Notes: a model not told the origin generated them from the letters alone. Shown: positions 44,367 to 55,427, counted from the stretch's first letter. The stretch: DNA of 64,000 nucleotides from Arachis hypogaea (GCF_003086295.3 NC_092053.1:89934745-89998744), one strand, 5' to 3'. A program made the numbers and translations.

Positions 44367-45892
44367 TGATGAGCGGATAATTTATACGCTTTTTGGCATT
44401 GTTTTTAGGTAGTTTTTAATATGTTTTAGTCACTTTTTATTATATTTTTATTAGTTCTTAAATAAAAATCATATTTCTGGACTTTACTATGAGTTTGTGT
44501 GTTTTTCTGTGATTTCAGATAATTTTTGGCTGAAATTGAGGGAGCTGAGCAAAAATCTGATTCAGGCTAAAAAAGGACTGCAGATGCTGTTGGATTCTGA
44601 CCTCCCTGCACTCGAAATAGATTTTCTGGAGCTACAGAAATCCAAATGGCGCGCTCTTAATTGCGTTGGAAAGTAGACATCCAGGGCTTTCCAGCAATAT
44701 ATAATAGTCTATACTTTGCTCAAGGATAGACGATGTAAACTGGCGTTCAACGCCAGTTCCATGTTGTAGTCTGGCGTCAAATGCCAAAAACAGGTTACAA
44801 CCTGGCGTTTAACTCCAAAAACAGCCCAGGCACGTGAGAAGCTTAAGTCTCAGCCCCAACACACACCAAGTGGGCCCCAGAAGTGGATTTCTGCACTATC
44901 TATCATAGTTTACTCATTTCCTGTAAACCTAGGTTACTAGTTTAGTATTTAAACAACTTTTAGAGATTTATTTTGTATCTCATGACATTTTTAGATCTGA
45001 ATTTTATACTCTTTGACGGCATGAGTCTCTAAACCCCATTGTTGGGGGTGAGGAGCTCTGCAGCGTCCCGATGAATTAATGCAATTATCTCTGTCTTCTA
45101 TTCAAACACGCTTGTTCCTATCTAAAATGTTCATTCGCGCTTCACTATGAAGAAGGTGATGATCTGTGACACTCATCACCTTCCTCAATCCATGAATGTG
45201 TGCCTGACAACCACCTCAGTTCTATATTAGATTGAATGAGTATCTCTTAGATTCCGTAATCAGAATCTTCGTGGTATAAGCTAGAATTGATGGCGGCATT
45301 CATGAGAATCCGGAAAGTCTAAACCTTGTCTGTAGTATTTCGAGTAGGATTCAAGGATTGAATGGCTGTGACGAGTTTCAAACTCGCGATTGTTGGGCGT
45401 AGTGACAGACGCAAAAGAATCAATGGATTCTATTCTGACATGATCGAGAACCAACAGATGATTAGCCGTGCTGTGACAGAGCATTTGGACCATTTTCACT
45501 GAGAGGATGGGAAGTAGCCATTGACAACGGTGACACCCTACATACAGCTTGCCATGGAAGGAGCCTTGCATGTGTGAAGAGGAGTACAAGAGAAAAGCTG
45601 AAATAAAGAGGACAAAGCATCTCCAAAACTCCAACATTTTATTCATTACTGTGTAACAAGTATTTATTTCATGCTCTTTTATTTATCTGTAAATTTAACT
45701 GATAATTATAATTGGTATCCTGACTAAGAGTTGCAAGATAACCATAGATTGCTTCAAACTAACAATCTCCGTGGGATTCGACCCTTACTCACGTAAGGTA
45801 TTACTTGGACGACCCAGTGCACTTGCTGGTTAGTTGTGCGAAGTTGTGAGAAATAGTGATATTAACATTGACATACACAATTTCGTGCACCA
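44367..45892 (+). repeat. S1: solo LTR, B-type
   Basis: A single 1526-bp LTR runs from TGATGAGCGGATAATTTATACGC to TTTCGTGCACCA. It is flanked by TGGGT (44362-44366 and 45893-45897). No PBS or internal sequence follows. It carries the LTR module at 44629-44715 and palindrome words at 44740-44820. It is explained by recombination between the two LTRs of a complete element. Confidence 0.97.
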
Positions 45893-45897
45893 TGGGT

Positions 45898-46895
45898 CAA
45901 GGAGTTTTACTGCAACTTCTTTCGAGCGACTCTTGATTCAGTCCACTTACGGGGTAGGCAGGTCTTAATTACTGAGGCTACTATTGGGGAGGCATTGCTC
46001 TGCCGACCTCATACTGGTGACACATGTGCCTATCAACAGGCAGAGATAGCTATACACTGTATGACCTTTGATTATGAGGCACTGAAGCGTGTGATTGCCA
46101 CACCGGACGCCCTTGGGATAATGGATTCTAGCAACAAAAGGCCCAAGGGGATGTTATTTACCTATATATCTTGAGAGGCGAGGATGTGACAGCAGATATT
46201 CGCCCACTATGTCCTGCCCACTATCCATTTTTCTGAGATTCCGACGGATATGCTTGTTCTGATTGGCTGTGTCATGGAGCGGAAGGAGGTATACTTCCCC
46301 CGGTTGATCAGGCAAAGCATGTGGCGAGCACACATCCGTGGCCTACTACCATTTCCCACATTGGTCACCAGCATGATTGAGCTAGCCGACGCCCCTTGGA
46401 GGGACGATGACGTGACACCACCACCCCCCGGATGATGACGATAAGGAGAATACTATTCCATGGGGTACGTGGGTGCACGAGAAGCCCCCATCCAGGCGCC
46501 GCTCTTGAGCTAGAGCAGTAGTAGAGGCAGCTAGACCTTCATCTTCAGCAGCCACAACAGGACCCTCTTCTTCCTTAGCAGCAGCAGTAGCACCTTTACC
46601 ACCACCACCAGCACCCGAGCTGACCTACCTTCTGGTTCAGCGTCTATTTTGATTCATGGAGCACAGTGAGCGTCGTATCATGCGACGTCTCGATCGCATA
46701 TACCAGGTCTTCGTATCACAGGGCATTGAGCTACCTCTTCTTCCCGACTCTCCTACTTCTGATGAGCAGGATCATGAGGCAGAGCACGAGGATGAGCATG
46801 TTGAGAAGCCAGTTCAGCAGGAAGCCCCTCCACAGGCTACACAGGATACCCAGCAGCTCCTGGAGAGCCAGTACCCCAACCTAAGTCCCAGCTAG
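45898..46895 (+). pseudogene. A1 ORF2, second part
   Basis: The frame that resumes after S1 has two TGA codons near 46170 and 46185, at sites where Arg and Trp codons would be one transition away. Downstream homology (SEIPTDMLVLIGCVMERKEVYFP) is clear. A run of six C near 46430 causes a frameshift. The end of the protein is read in another frame (HSERRIMRRLDRIYQVF and an acidic Gln-rich tail, to 46895). Confidence 0.8.
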
Positions 46896-46964
46896 AGCCA
46901 AAGGTGACCATTGACCCCATCACCATGAGCCCGATCACTAGCATCGAGGACGATGCTTCATCTT

Positions 46965-46978
46965 AAGTGTGGGGAGGT
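46965..46978 (+). promoter_or_regulatory. A1 internal copy of the family-A PPT word
   Basis: AAGTGTGGGGAGGT lies just past the end of ORF2. It is identical to the word that abuts the A2 3' LTR (53826-53839). Further copies lie inside ORF1 at 7466-7479 and, in A2, at 52286-52299. Confidence 0.7.
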
Positions 46979-47337
46979 CACCGTCGTAGCCGTCGGTGGA
47001 TTTGGTGAACATTTTAGGACACTATCTTTTAGCCTATGTTATTTTGCTTTATTTTGTACTTTTTTGGGATTATTGTACATATTTGCTATTGTGGATACCT
47101 TTATTTTGGTTGTTGCACATTTTTATTATATATATTGCATTTTAGCTTTTGGTTGTGATTAGAAAAGTATTCTGGATTGTTGAAACATAGTTGACCCTTT
47201 TGTATAAGAAATGTGTTTTGATTAAAAAGGCGGTAAACTAAGAAATTTTTTTTATTTTTTAAATCACAACATTGCATTAGAATAAGCTTAGTCAATATGA
47301 TGAAATTTTCTAAGAAATCCATTTCTAGGGCACCACC
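46979..47337 (+). other. A1 3' region, first piece
   Basis: A/T-rich untranslated sequence matching A2 52300-52490 in part (GGGCACC near its end). It is cut by A2 at 47337/47338 and resumes at 55428. Confidence 0.7.
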
Positions 47338-48920
47338 TGACAAACCCCATTTGTAGGGTTTATCTTGTATTGATTTTTGGGGATTTTATCACCTTTTACC
47401 CATATTTATTCAAGAAATAGCATGGTTTTGTATATTCTCCTTTAATTGTGCTTGAATGTGAAAACATGCTTTTTAGGACTCAAAATAGCTAAATTTAATT
47501 CACCTTGATTCTATTAGATGCCTTGATATGTTTGTTAAGTGATTTAAGGTTTAAGAGGCAAAGATTGGATCAAGGGAATGAAGGAAGAAAGCATGAAAAG
47601 TTGGAGAACTCATGAAGAAATGAAAGAACCGGAAAGCTGTCAAGCCGACCTCTTTGCACTTAAACGACCATAACTTGAGCTACAGAGGTCCAATTGATGC
47701 GGTTTCAGTTGGGTTGGAAAGCTAACATCCAGAGCTTCGAAACGATATAAGATTTGCCATAGTTGCATCGCGCATAGGGGCACACACGCGCACGGTACGC
47801 GGACGCGCCGATGGTGGCACATGACCCACTTAATGCAAACATGGCCAGCGATTTTAGAAGCCTTGTGGGCCCAATCCAACTCATTTCTGATGCTATTTAA
47901 GCCAAGGATTGAAGGGGAATCAACATACTTTTCATACTTTACTTTTACTTTTAATCATTAGTCATAGTTTAGTTTTTAGAAGTAGTTAGAGTTAGAGAGA
48001 GAAGCTCTCTCTTCTCTCTAGAATTAGGATTAGGAATTAGGGTTAGATTAGGATCTCATAGTTCTAGGTTTAATTCAAGTCTCCTTCTACTTCTACCTTC
48101 AATTGATGATTGCTACACTTTGGTTCTTCTCTCTATCCCTATTCTCTTGTTGTAATTTCTCTTATTTTGTTTCTAGGTTTTGTAATCATGATACTCTTGT
48201 TCTCTTTATTTTCTTTCAATAATGCAATTTGAGGTAATTCATGATAATTGTGATTTCCTTGATTGTTGTTGTTAATTCTTTACATTCAATTGTAGTTAGA
48301 ATTCATTCTTGTTGTGATTGACTATACTTTTCTTTTGTGCCTTCCAAGTGTTTGATTAAATGCTTGGAAGAATTTTAGACTAGAATTTTATGTTCTTGGC
48401 TTGAGAAGGTAACTTAGGATTTCTTGAGTCACTAGTGTCCAATTGATTGATAGTTGATAGCCATTAACTCTAGCCTTCATTAATCCAATTAGTGGAAAGC
48501 TAGGACTTATGGACTAGGATTGATATAACTCACTTGACTTTCCTTTGTTAATCGATTTAAGAATGACTAAGTGGGATTAATCCTTGCAACTACCATACTT
48601 GTGGCTAGTGATAATGATGAAGACCCTTGACAACCAAACCATGCCAAGACCATTTTGTGAATAAAGGTTTCCTACCATTTACTATTCACATTCCTCATCC
48701 AAAACCCCAAAATAAACAAGTCCATAACCAATAACAAGAACACTACCCTGCAAGTCCTTTGAGAGACGACCCGAGGTTTAAATACTTCGGTTTATAGATT
48801 TTAGGGGTTTGTACTTGTGACAAACAAATTTTTGCATGAAAGGATTATTGTTGGTTTAGAGACTATACTTCAACGAGATTTCATTTGTGAAATTCTAAAC
48901 CGTCAAAAATCCATTCGTCA
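47338..48920 (+). repeat. A2 5' LTR
   Basis: From TGACAAACCCC to ATTCGTCA. It contains the LTR module GAGCTACAGAGGTCCAATTG...TTGGAAAGCTAACATC (47677-47763), CpG words at 47770-47810, a TATA-like CTATTTAAGCC at about 47894, and the AGAGAGAAGCTCTCTCT inverted tract near 48000. Confidence 0.95.
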
Positions 48921-48923
48921 AAA

Positions 48924-48941
48924 TGGCGCCGTTGCCGGGGA
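48924..48941 (+). promoter_or_regulatory. A2 primer-binding site (tRNA-Asp)
   Basis: TGGCGCCGTTGCCGGGGA, a perfect match, three bases after the LTR end. Confidence 0.95.
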
Positions 48942-49048
48942 TTTGCAATGGTGTTGTGTTATTGGTTATTGTACATATGTGAATATTGTGAATAGGTTTA
49001 TCTTTTGTTGTTTCTTAATTTTTGTTAGTTTTATTTTGTTCTCTCATT

Positions 49049-50857
49049 ATGAATTCTCACCACTCTGGCTTTGAGTTTGGTTCTAAGTGTGTTGTAGGAA
49101 ATGTGGACTTTAATGGCAACATGTACCATGGATGGAACCAACAAAGATGGGAAGAGCCTCAAGGAATTGATCACTCTTATTGGCAACAAACTCCGGATAC
49201 TTATAGGTATAATTTCCATCCTAATGCATGCCAACTTAGCGGCTATGATGATTCTTTTTGTGACACTCAACCACCACCATATGCCTATGAATCTTATCCT
49301 CAACATGATGCTCAACCATACTCACAAGCCCATTTCTACCAAGTACCTTTATGTGACCCTTATCCATCATATAACCAATCACCTATACCACACCCTTGTG
49401 ATCATTATGAGCAAGAACCTTTAGAACCACCACAACCCTATCAAGATTACTACCAAGAACCACCTCAATACTCATCATCTCCATACCTTTACCAAGAAGA
49501 ACCACCTTCCTACCATGAACCCTCCCTCCAAAATAATGAACCTTCCTATTCACCCCAAGCCCCAATAGACGATCCTCTCACTTTGTTACTCCAAGGACAA
49601 GAAGCCATGAAGCGGGATACACTTGAGTTTGTGACCAATTTGACCAAGGTGGTGCACATTTTAGCCCACCAATGCTTGAATACTCAAGATACTTCCGTGA
49701 CCACATGTGAAAAGTCAAAAGAAGAGCAAAGTATGAAGGTGAAATTGGAAAATTCGGTGGAGAAAGAGGAGTCAAATTTTGTATTGGAGCAACTAGAGGA
49801 ACCTATAATCATTGAAGAAAAGGAAGAAGTGGTTGAAGATTTAGGAGATGTTGAAAGTCGAAGGGAATGTAGTCTCATGGAGCACTCTTCCAAGGAGCTT
49901 GATATTGAAGTTGAAGAAGGTGCGCAACCCCCAAGGCATATCATCGTTGGAGACTTAGAAGAGGCTTATCAAGAGATGGATTCAATCATGGATGAATTTT
50001 TCTCTACAATGGAATCGTCTCCCATTGGACATGGAGTTGAAAGTATAAAAGAGTGTGCACAACCTCCCATACCCTTGGTGAGCAATGAGAAAGAGAGCTA
50101 CCAAGAGGAAAACGTTGGCATGGTGTATATCAAAATTGAAGAATATGAAGAGGTTGACCAAGCAATGGATTTATTCATCAATGAATTTCTATCCAAAATT
50201 GAACCACCTCCCATTAGGCAAGAAATCAAAGTTCTTGAAGACAACACCAAGCTATGTGATAAAAGGGGAAAAGTTGAAATCAAGGAAGCTCGCAAAGAGG
50301 TGGAAATACACAAAGAAGAGCACAAGGAAGTAGACCTTGCATTGTCTAAGTGTGGGAAGGTCTCCCTTCCCAAGTTACCATCCAATACAACATTTAATTG
50401 GGTAAAATCTCTATCTCTAAGCTTTATTTTCCCACTTGAATATGGTTTGATTGAAAATAATGGACAACTTAGAGCTCTTTGTGGACTTAAAGGAAAAAGA
50501 GAATTGTGTAGTGGTTGCAAGTTAGGAATTAGGCTCATTAAGGTCAAGGTTTCAAGGTATAGGAACGATGATTGGAAGAATGCCACATTGCATGGGTCTC
50601 AACGGAAGGCTAGGTGTGCTAAAGAGAATTCTATATGTCAACCACCCGGAAAGAAAAAGTATGAAGATCAAATTGAAGACGGGTGCGAAGATAAGATATG
50701 GGACCCCGGCTCGCTGAATGAAGACCAACTATGGGGACTCATATCTTGGGTTGAACTTTGCCCAAGCTTGGTGAAGACGGTTGGATATTCTGTCAACCAA
50801 TTGAGAGGCAAAGATCCTTGGAGATTCAAGGATGAGTACAAACATAAGCCACCATGA
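49049..50857 (+). CDS. A2 ORF1: intact 602-residue protein of unknown function
   Basis: ATG 49049 (MNSHHSGFEFGSK) is chosen because the open frame before it has only a TTG. Residues ~1-190 are rich in Tyr, Pro, Gln and His (PPPYAYESYP, YYQEPPQYSSSPY). Residues ~190-420 are acidic, Glu-rich and helical, with a repeated pattern EVDQAMDLFINEFLSKIEPPP / EMDSIMDEFFSTMESSP. Then comes a conserved C-terminal part with FPLEYGLIENNGQLRALCG, CSGC and the end WRFKDEYKHKPP. It takes the place of gag-pol yet shows no gag core, CCHC knuckle, protease or RT motif. The A1 copy has the same regions, so the protein is a family property. A structural, Gag-like role is a guess from position. Confidence 0.85.
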   Translation: MNSHHSGFEFGSKCVVGNVDFNGNMYHGWNQQRWEEPQGIDHSYWQQTPDTYRYNFHPNACQLSGYDDSFCDTQPPPYAYESYPQHDAQPYSQAHFYQVPLCDPYPSYNQSPIPHPCDHYEQEPLEPPQPYQDYYQEPPQYSSSPYLYQEEPPSYHEPSLQNNEPSYSPQAPIDDPLTLLLQGQEAMKRDTLEFVTNLTKVVHILAHQCLNTQDTSVTTCEKSKEEQSMKVKLENSVEKEESNFVLEQLEEPIIIEEKEEVVEDLGDVESRRECSLMEHSSKELDIEVEEGAQPPRHIIVGDLEEAYQEMDSIMDEFFSTMESSPIGHGVESIKECAQPPIPLVSNEKESYQEENVGMVYIKIEEYEEVDQAMDLFINEFLSKIEPPPIRQEIKVLEDNTKLCDKRGKVEIKEARKEVEIHKEEHKEVDLALSKCGKVSLPKLPSNTTFNWVKSLSLSFIFPLEYGLIENNGQLRALCGLKGKRELCSGCKLGIRLIKVKVSRYRNDDWKNATLHGSQRKARCAKENSICQPPGKKKYEDQIEDGCEDKIWDPGSLNEDQLWGLISWVELCPSLVKTVGYSVNQLRGKDPWRFKDEYKHKPP

Positions 50858-50907
50858 CAATGAGCCCCTCAAAATGTCCAACTTAAGGACTTAAACTAAA
50901 AGTGCTA

Positions 50908-50925
50908 GGTGGGAGACACCCCACC
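50908..50925 (+). promoter_or_regulatory. A2 hairpin H1 after the ORF1 stop
   Basis: Stem GGTGGG/CCCACC with loop AGACAC, 50 nt after the stop that ends at 50857. Six perfect pairs. It is preceded by AAAGTGCTA. It is the family-A counterpart of the B and C hairpins. Confidence 0.75.
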
Positions 50926-52138
50926 ATGGTAACCTTTTTCCATTCTCTTTTGGTTTTGTATAATAAGTGATTTGAGTTGCCATTGTAGGTAGATTTTCAT
51001 TTCATATTGATTTGTTTGTAAAGATTGGTTGTTAGTATGTTGTATTCATTAGTAGTAGATGAATAAATCCTAAAATCAAATTGCATTTTTGTGAATTGTT
51101 TGATATTTTATTGAATAAAGAAGAGTTTTGGACATTATAGGGAGCTCTTGGGCATTTTTTCTGCTTTTTGGGAAAAAAAAAAAAAGGGCCATCGGCGCGC
51201 TAGCACGCTGTGCGCGCACGCGCACATTGCACTTCCGCAACTTCTGGTACAAAAACCAGAGAGTTGTGCGCGCGTCGTGCCAGCATTGTGCTTGGAGCAC
51301 AAGCTCATCCATGTGTAAGCGCGCTGTGCGCGCGCGCGCGGATCGTCCCAGCTGCATCCACGCGTGAGCGCGCTGTGCGCGCGCGCGCGGATTTGCACCC
51401 TGCTTTTCTCCTTCCTCCTTTCTCCTTCTTTCCTCTTCTCTTCTTCTTTCTTTCTCATATTTTTTTCTTCTTCCTCTCTTGAAAGATTTTTTTTCTTTTC
51501 TCTTTTAATGTAAATAAAAAAAAATTAATAATAAAAAAATATATATATATAATAATAAATAAATAAATAAATAAATAAAATACTAAAAAAAAAATTAAAA
51601 ATAAAAAAATTGTCTATTACATTTGCATACTTTTATTCTTTGCATTTTAATTCTATTTGTTCTCATTTTCTTTTCTAAATTTCTCATTTTAATAATGGTG
51701 TTGAATTCTCTCACTCAACTGTTGAGAATTTCTTGCATTTGTTTTTGTGCTTCATGACTTGTTACATTAATTGTAATATTTGTCAACACACAAGATTAGT
51801 GCTTTAGTCCTTCCTAATTCATTACCCTTTGTTTTTTTCTTGTACCGCTTTATCATTGAGTTAGGATAGAATCAAATGCTTTCATGCGTATCACTAATCT
51901 TGTTTGTGTCAATTCTTATTTGATCTTGATGCTCAATATACTCGCCATGCTTTAACTTTACTCTTGCATCACGTATCAGTTGATATGCCTTTTGCTTATA
52001 TTGATTTCTCACTCACATGTTGTAGCTACCATGTAATAGAGAATCATACTCTTATTTGGCATTAGCCCCCGCCTATGTTCTATTTACTTTGATATCTTTT
52101 TTGTAGGCTTAATTTTCTTTCTTTTTCTCTCCTTTTAG
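50926..52138 (+). other. A2 spacer with CpG palindromes and microsatellite
   Basis: From about 51190 to 51395 it is extremely CpG-rich: GCGCGCTGTGCGCGCGCGCG occurs twice, in each case after a CGCG/AGCG context. A (TA)n then (AATA)n microsatellite lies at about 51538-51580. The rest, to 52138, is A/T-rich without a credible ORF. ORFs over the CpG part overlap in opposite frames and are artefacts of composition. Confidence 0.75.
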
Positions 52139-52299
52139 GCTGGCCACCAAGAAAGGAGGAAACGAAAAAGCTTTTAAATGGGGAAACGAACAAGTCATCC
52201 GCACAACCTTTCGAAGAAGCTCATCAATTGTGGCAACCCATCCACCTTGCTCTTCTTTGCATGCACCGAGGACGGTGCAATCTTCAAGTGTGGGGAGGT
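52139..52299 (+). pseudogene. A2 ORF2 vestige
   Basis: About 160 bp is left where A1 has nearly 1.5 kb of ORF2: a basic start-like piece (KKGGNEKAFK) and the last bases before the PPT word (CGAGGACGGTGCAATCTT), as at the end of A1 ORF2. A short ATG frame from 52178 crosses it (KRTSHPHNLSKK). Most of ORF2 has been deleted. AAGTGTGGGGAGGT at 52286-52299 closes it. Confidence 0.6.
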
Positions 52300-53802
52300 C
52301 ATTCGACCGATCTCCATGGGTAACAATTTCCTTTTCAACACCAAATTTTTTTATTTTTCTTTGTTAGAGTAGCTATTGCATTGCATGATAGGTTGCATGT
52401 TAGTTAGAATTTGTACATATTCTTACCACTTCTTTCATATTAGGACTACTTGGTTATGGTGATGATTTCTTTTCCAAGAAAATTGTTTTTAGGGCACCCT
52501 ACCAATTTGAAAATTTTTGTTGAACTTGCTTGAAAGAATTTATTTTGGAACATGGTTTTGAGATAAGAACACAAGCTTGTGAGATTTGAGCCTAATGGTG
52601 TGGTTACATCTTATAACCACTTATTTTCCTTCGTGCGTGTAATTGTTCTCTTTCTATGATTGTAATCTTTGATTTGTTTGAATCTATATGTCCCATTATT
52701 CCTTGTATTCATGCATTTATATGATTGAGGCCATCATTTCATTAGCTCACTTATCCAAATAGCCTTACCTTTTACTCTCCTTTGTTAGCCGATTTTGAGC
52801 CTACGCTTAACCCACTTGTTCTTATTTTAGCACATTACAAGCCTTAAAGCGGAAAACAATGAATGTCCTTTATTTGGATCTTTGATTGCCTTAGGCTAGT
52901 GAGTGTGAGTGTCATCCAAGAGTGGAAAAACTTTGGGACATTGGTTGGGATAAAAGGGTGTTTGTGTTTTGTATTTTTATATTGGGGAATTGGTACATAC
53001 TCATGTATTGATTAAATGTATAGACCTTATGCATTAATGTTCTTGTATATAGTTTGAAAGAAAAAGAAATAAAAGTGAAAAAGAAAAAAAAAGAAAAGAA
53101 AAGAAAAAAAAATGTATATAGAAAAAGAAAGAAAAAAAAAAAAGAAAAGCAATAAAGGGGACAAAATGCCCCAAAGTGAAGCTCAATAAGAATCAATGCA
53201 TAAGTGTTGTGAAATAAAAAGAAAATGCATGAGTATGTGAAAAAGTGAGGAATGGGTAGTTAGATTAGTACTTAATTGTATAGGTCATTATATAGGTTAG
53301 GTGGGAAAGTTTAAGTTAATCAAAGATTCAAATCCTAAGTCCACTAGCCATATATGATCCTACCTTGACCCTAACCCCATTACAACCTAAAGAAAAGACC
53401 TCATGATACATGTATGCATGCATTGAATAATTGTTGATTGTTAGAAGAAAAACAAATCTTGGAAAGCATGATTAGGGGAGAATTGAGAGAATCAACCCCA
53501 AACACCGAGCGACTAGAGTGCAAACACTTCCGGTGAGGGTTCGATGCTCAATTCCTTGATTCCCGGCTTTCATGAGCGTTCTTCTCGCAAGTCTACTTGA
53601 ACTTCATTTTGATATTCGAATTGGTAGGATTCATGAATTGTTATATGATCTTGGCCCTACTTGTGCACGTATGACTTGGAGGATTGATTTATTTTTAACC
53701 AAGTAGGTAAAACCATTTTGCATTTAGTTGCATATAGTTTAGGTTGCATATAGTTTATTTACATTGAATAAATGTTGATACCCTTTGTTTCTCTCTTGGC
53801 TT
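52300..53802 (+). other. A2 3' region
   Basis: About 1.5 kb of non-coding sequence between the internal PPT copy and the 3' PPT, with an A-rich purine tract at 53055-53150. It corresponds piece by piece to the A1 fragments 55428-56150 and 57880-58247 (for example AACACAAGC, TGAGCCTAA, AAAGCATGATTAGGGGAGAATTGAG). It is therefore a conserved part of family A. Confidence 0.75.
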
Positions 53803-53839
53803 AAGCATGAGGACATGCTTGGTTTAAGTGTGGGGAGGT
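53803..53839 (+). promoter_or_regulatory. A2 PPT with upstream hairpin H2
   Basis: Stem AAGCATG/CATGCTT with loop AGGA (53803-53820), then GGTTT and the purine-rich PPT AAGTGTGGGGAGGT (53826-53839) directly against TGACAAACC of the LTR. The layout and loop equal those of B1, while the stem and PPT sequence differ. Confidence 0.85.
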
Positions 53840-55422
53840 TGACAAACCCCATTTGTAGGGTTTATCTTGTATTGATTTTTGGGGATTTTATCACCTTTTA
53901 CCCATATTTATTCAAGAAATAGTATGGTTTTGTATATTCTCCTTTAATTGTGCTTGAATGTGAAAACATGCTTTTTAGGACTCAAAATAGCTAAATTTAA
54001 TTCACCTTGATTCTATTAGATGCCTTGATATGTTTGTTAAGTGATTTAAGGTTTAAGAGGCAAAGATTGGATCAAGGGAATGAAGGAAGAAAGCATGAAA
54101 AGTTGGAGAACTCATGAAGAAATGAAAGAACCGGAAAGCTGTCAAGCCGACCTCTTTGCACTTAAACGACCATAACTTGAGCTACAGAGGTCCAATTGAT
54201 GCGGTTCCAGTTGGGTTGGAAAGCTAACATCCGGGGCTTCGAAACGATATAAGATTTGCCATAGTTGCATCGCGCATAGGGGCGCGCACGCGCACGGTAC
54301 GCGGACGCGCCGATGGTGGCACATGACCCACTTAATGCAAATGTGGCCAGCGATTTTAGAAGCCTTGTGGGCCCAATCCAACTCATTTCTGATGCTATTT
54401 AAGCCAAGGATTGAAGGGGAATCAACATACTTTTCATACTTTACTTTTACTTTTAATCATTAGTCATAGTTTAGTTTTTAGAAGTAGTTAGAGTTAGAGA
54501 GAGAAGCTCTCTCTTCTCTCTAGAATTAGGATTAGGAATTAGGATTAGATTAGGATCTCATAGTTCTAGGTTTAATTCAAGTCTCCTTCTACTTCTACCT
54601 TCAATTGATGATTGCTACACTTTGGTTCTTCTCTCTATCCCTATTCTCTTGTTGTAATTTCTCTTATTTTGTTTCTAGGTTTTGTAATCATGATACTCTT
54701 GTTCTCTTTATTTTCTTTCAATAATGCAATTTGAGGTAATTCATGATAATTGTGATTTCCTTGATTGTTGTTGTTAATTCTTTACATTCAATTGTAGTTA
54801 GAATTCATTCTTGTTGTGATTGACTATACTTTTCTTTTGTGCCTTCCAAGTGTTTGATTAAATGCTTGGAAGAATTTTAGACTAGAATTTTATGTTCTTG
54901 GCTTGAGAAGGTAACTTAGGATTTCTTGAGTCACTAGTGTCCAATTGATTGATAGTTGATAGCCATTAACTCTAGCCTTCATTAATCCAATTAGTGGAAA
55001 GCTAGGACTTATGGACTAGGATTGATATAACTCACTTGACTTTCCTTTGTTAATCGATTTAAGGATGACTAAGTGGGATTAATCCTTGCAACTACCATAC
55101 TTGTGGCTAGTGATAATGATGAAGACCCTTGACAACCAAACCTTGCCAAGACCATTTTGTGAATAAAGTTTTCCTACCATTTACTATTCACATTCCTCAT
55201 CCAAAACCCCAAAATAAACAAGTCCATAACCAATAACAAGAACACTACCCTACAAGTCCTTTGAGAGACGACCCGAGGTTTAAATACTTCGGTTTATAGA
55301 TTTTAGGGGTTTGTACTTGTGACAAACAAATTTTTGCATGAAAGGATTATTGTTGGTTTAGAGACTATACTTCAACGAGATTTCATTTGTGAAATTCTAA
55401 ACCGTCAAAAATCCATTCGTCA
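53840..55422 (+). repeat. A2 3' LTR
   Basis: 1583 bp, ending ATTCGTCA and followed by the CCACC duplication. It has slightly more CpG at the GGGGCGCGCACGCGC site (54280) than the 5' copy, where two of those sites are CACACACGCGC, a pattern expected from decay of methylated cytosines. Confidence 0.95.
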
Positions 55423-55427
55423 CCACC

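Larger units (their letters stand above)
47338..55422 (+). mobile_element. A2: complete non-autonomous family-A retrotransposon
   Basis: LTRs 47338-48920 and 53840-55422 (1583 bp each) are flanked by CCACC (47333-47337 and 55423-55427). Inside are PBS, ORF1 (intact), hairpin H1, CpG-rich spacer, an ORF2 vestige, a 3' region, and hairpin H2 with PPT. By eye the LTRs differ at roughly a dozen sites, so insertion was fairly recent. It carries no recognisable gag, protease, RT or integrase. Confidence 0.97.

Noticed and set aside
44367..45892. S1 as the 3' LTR of A1 or the 5' LTR of a full element
   Set aside because: Its ends are B-type, and TGGGT flanks this single LTR on both sides with ORF2 continuing after it, so it is a solo LTR.
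47338..48920. This LTR as the missing 3' LTR of A1
   Set aside because: It has its own PBS and partner LTR at 53840 with matching CCACC, and A1 sequence resumes after 55427.
51538..51580. Possible replication or regulatory A/T element
   Set aside because: A simple TA and AATA microsatellite with no other support.
53055..53150. Polypurine tract of A2
   Set aside because: The A/G-rich run is 680 bp from the LTR; AAGTGTGGGGAGGT directly against the LTR is the better PPT.
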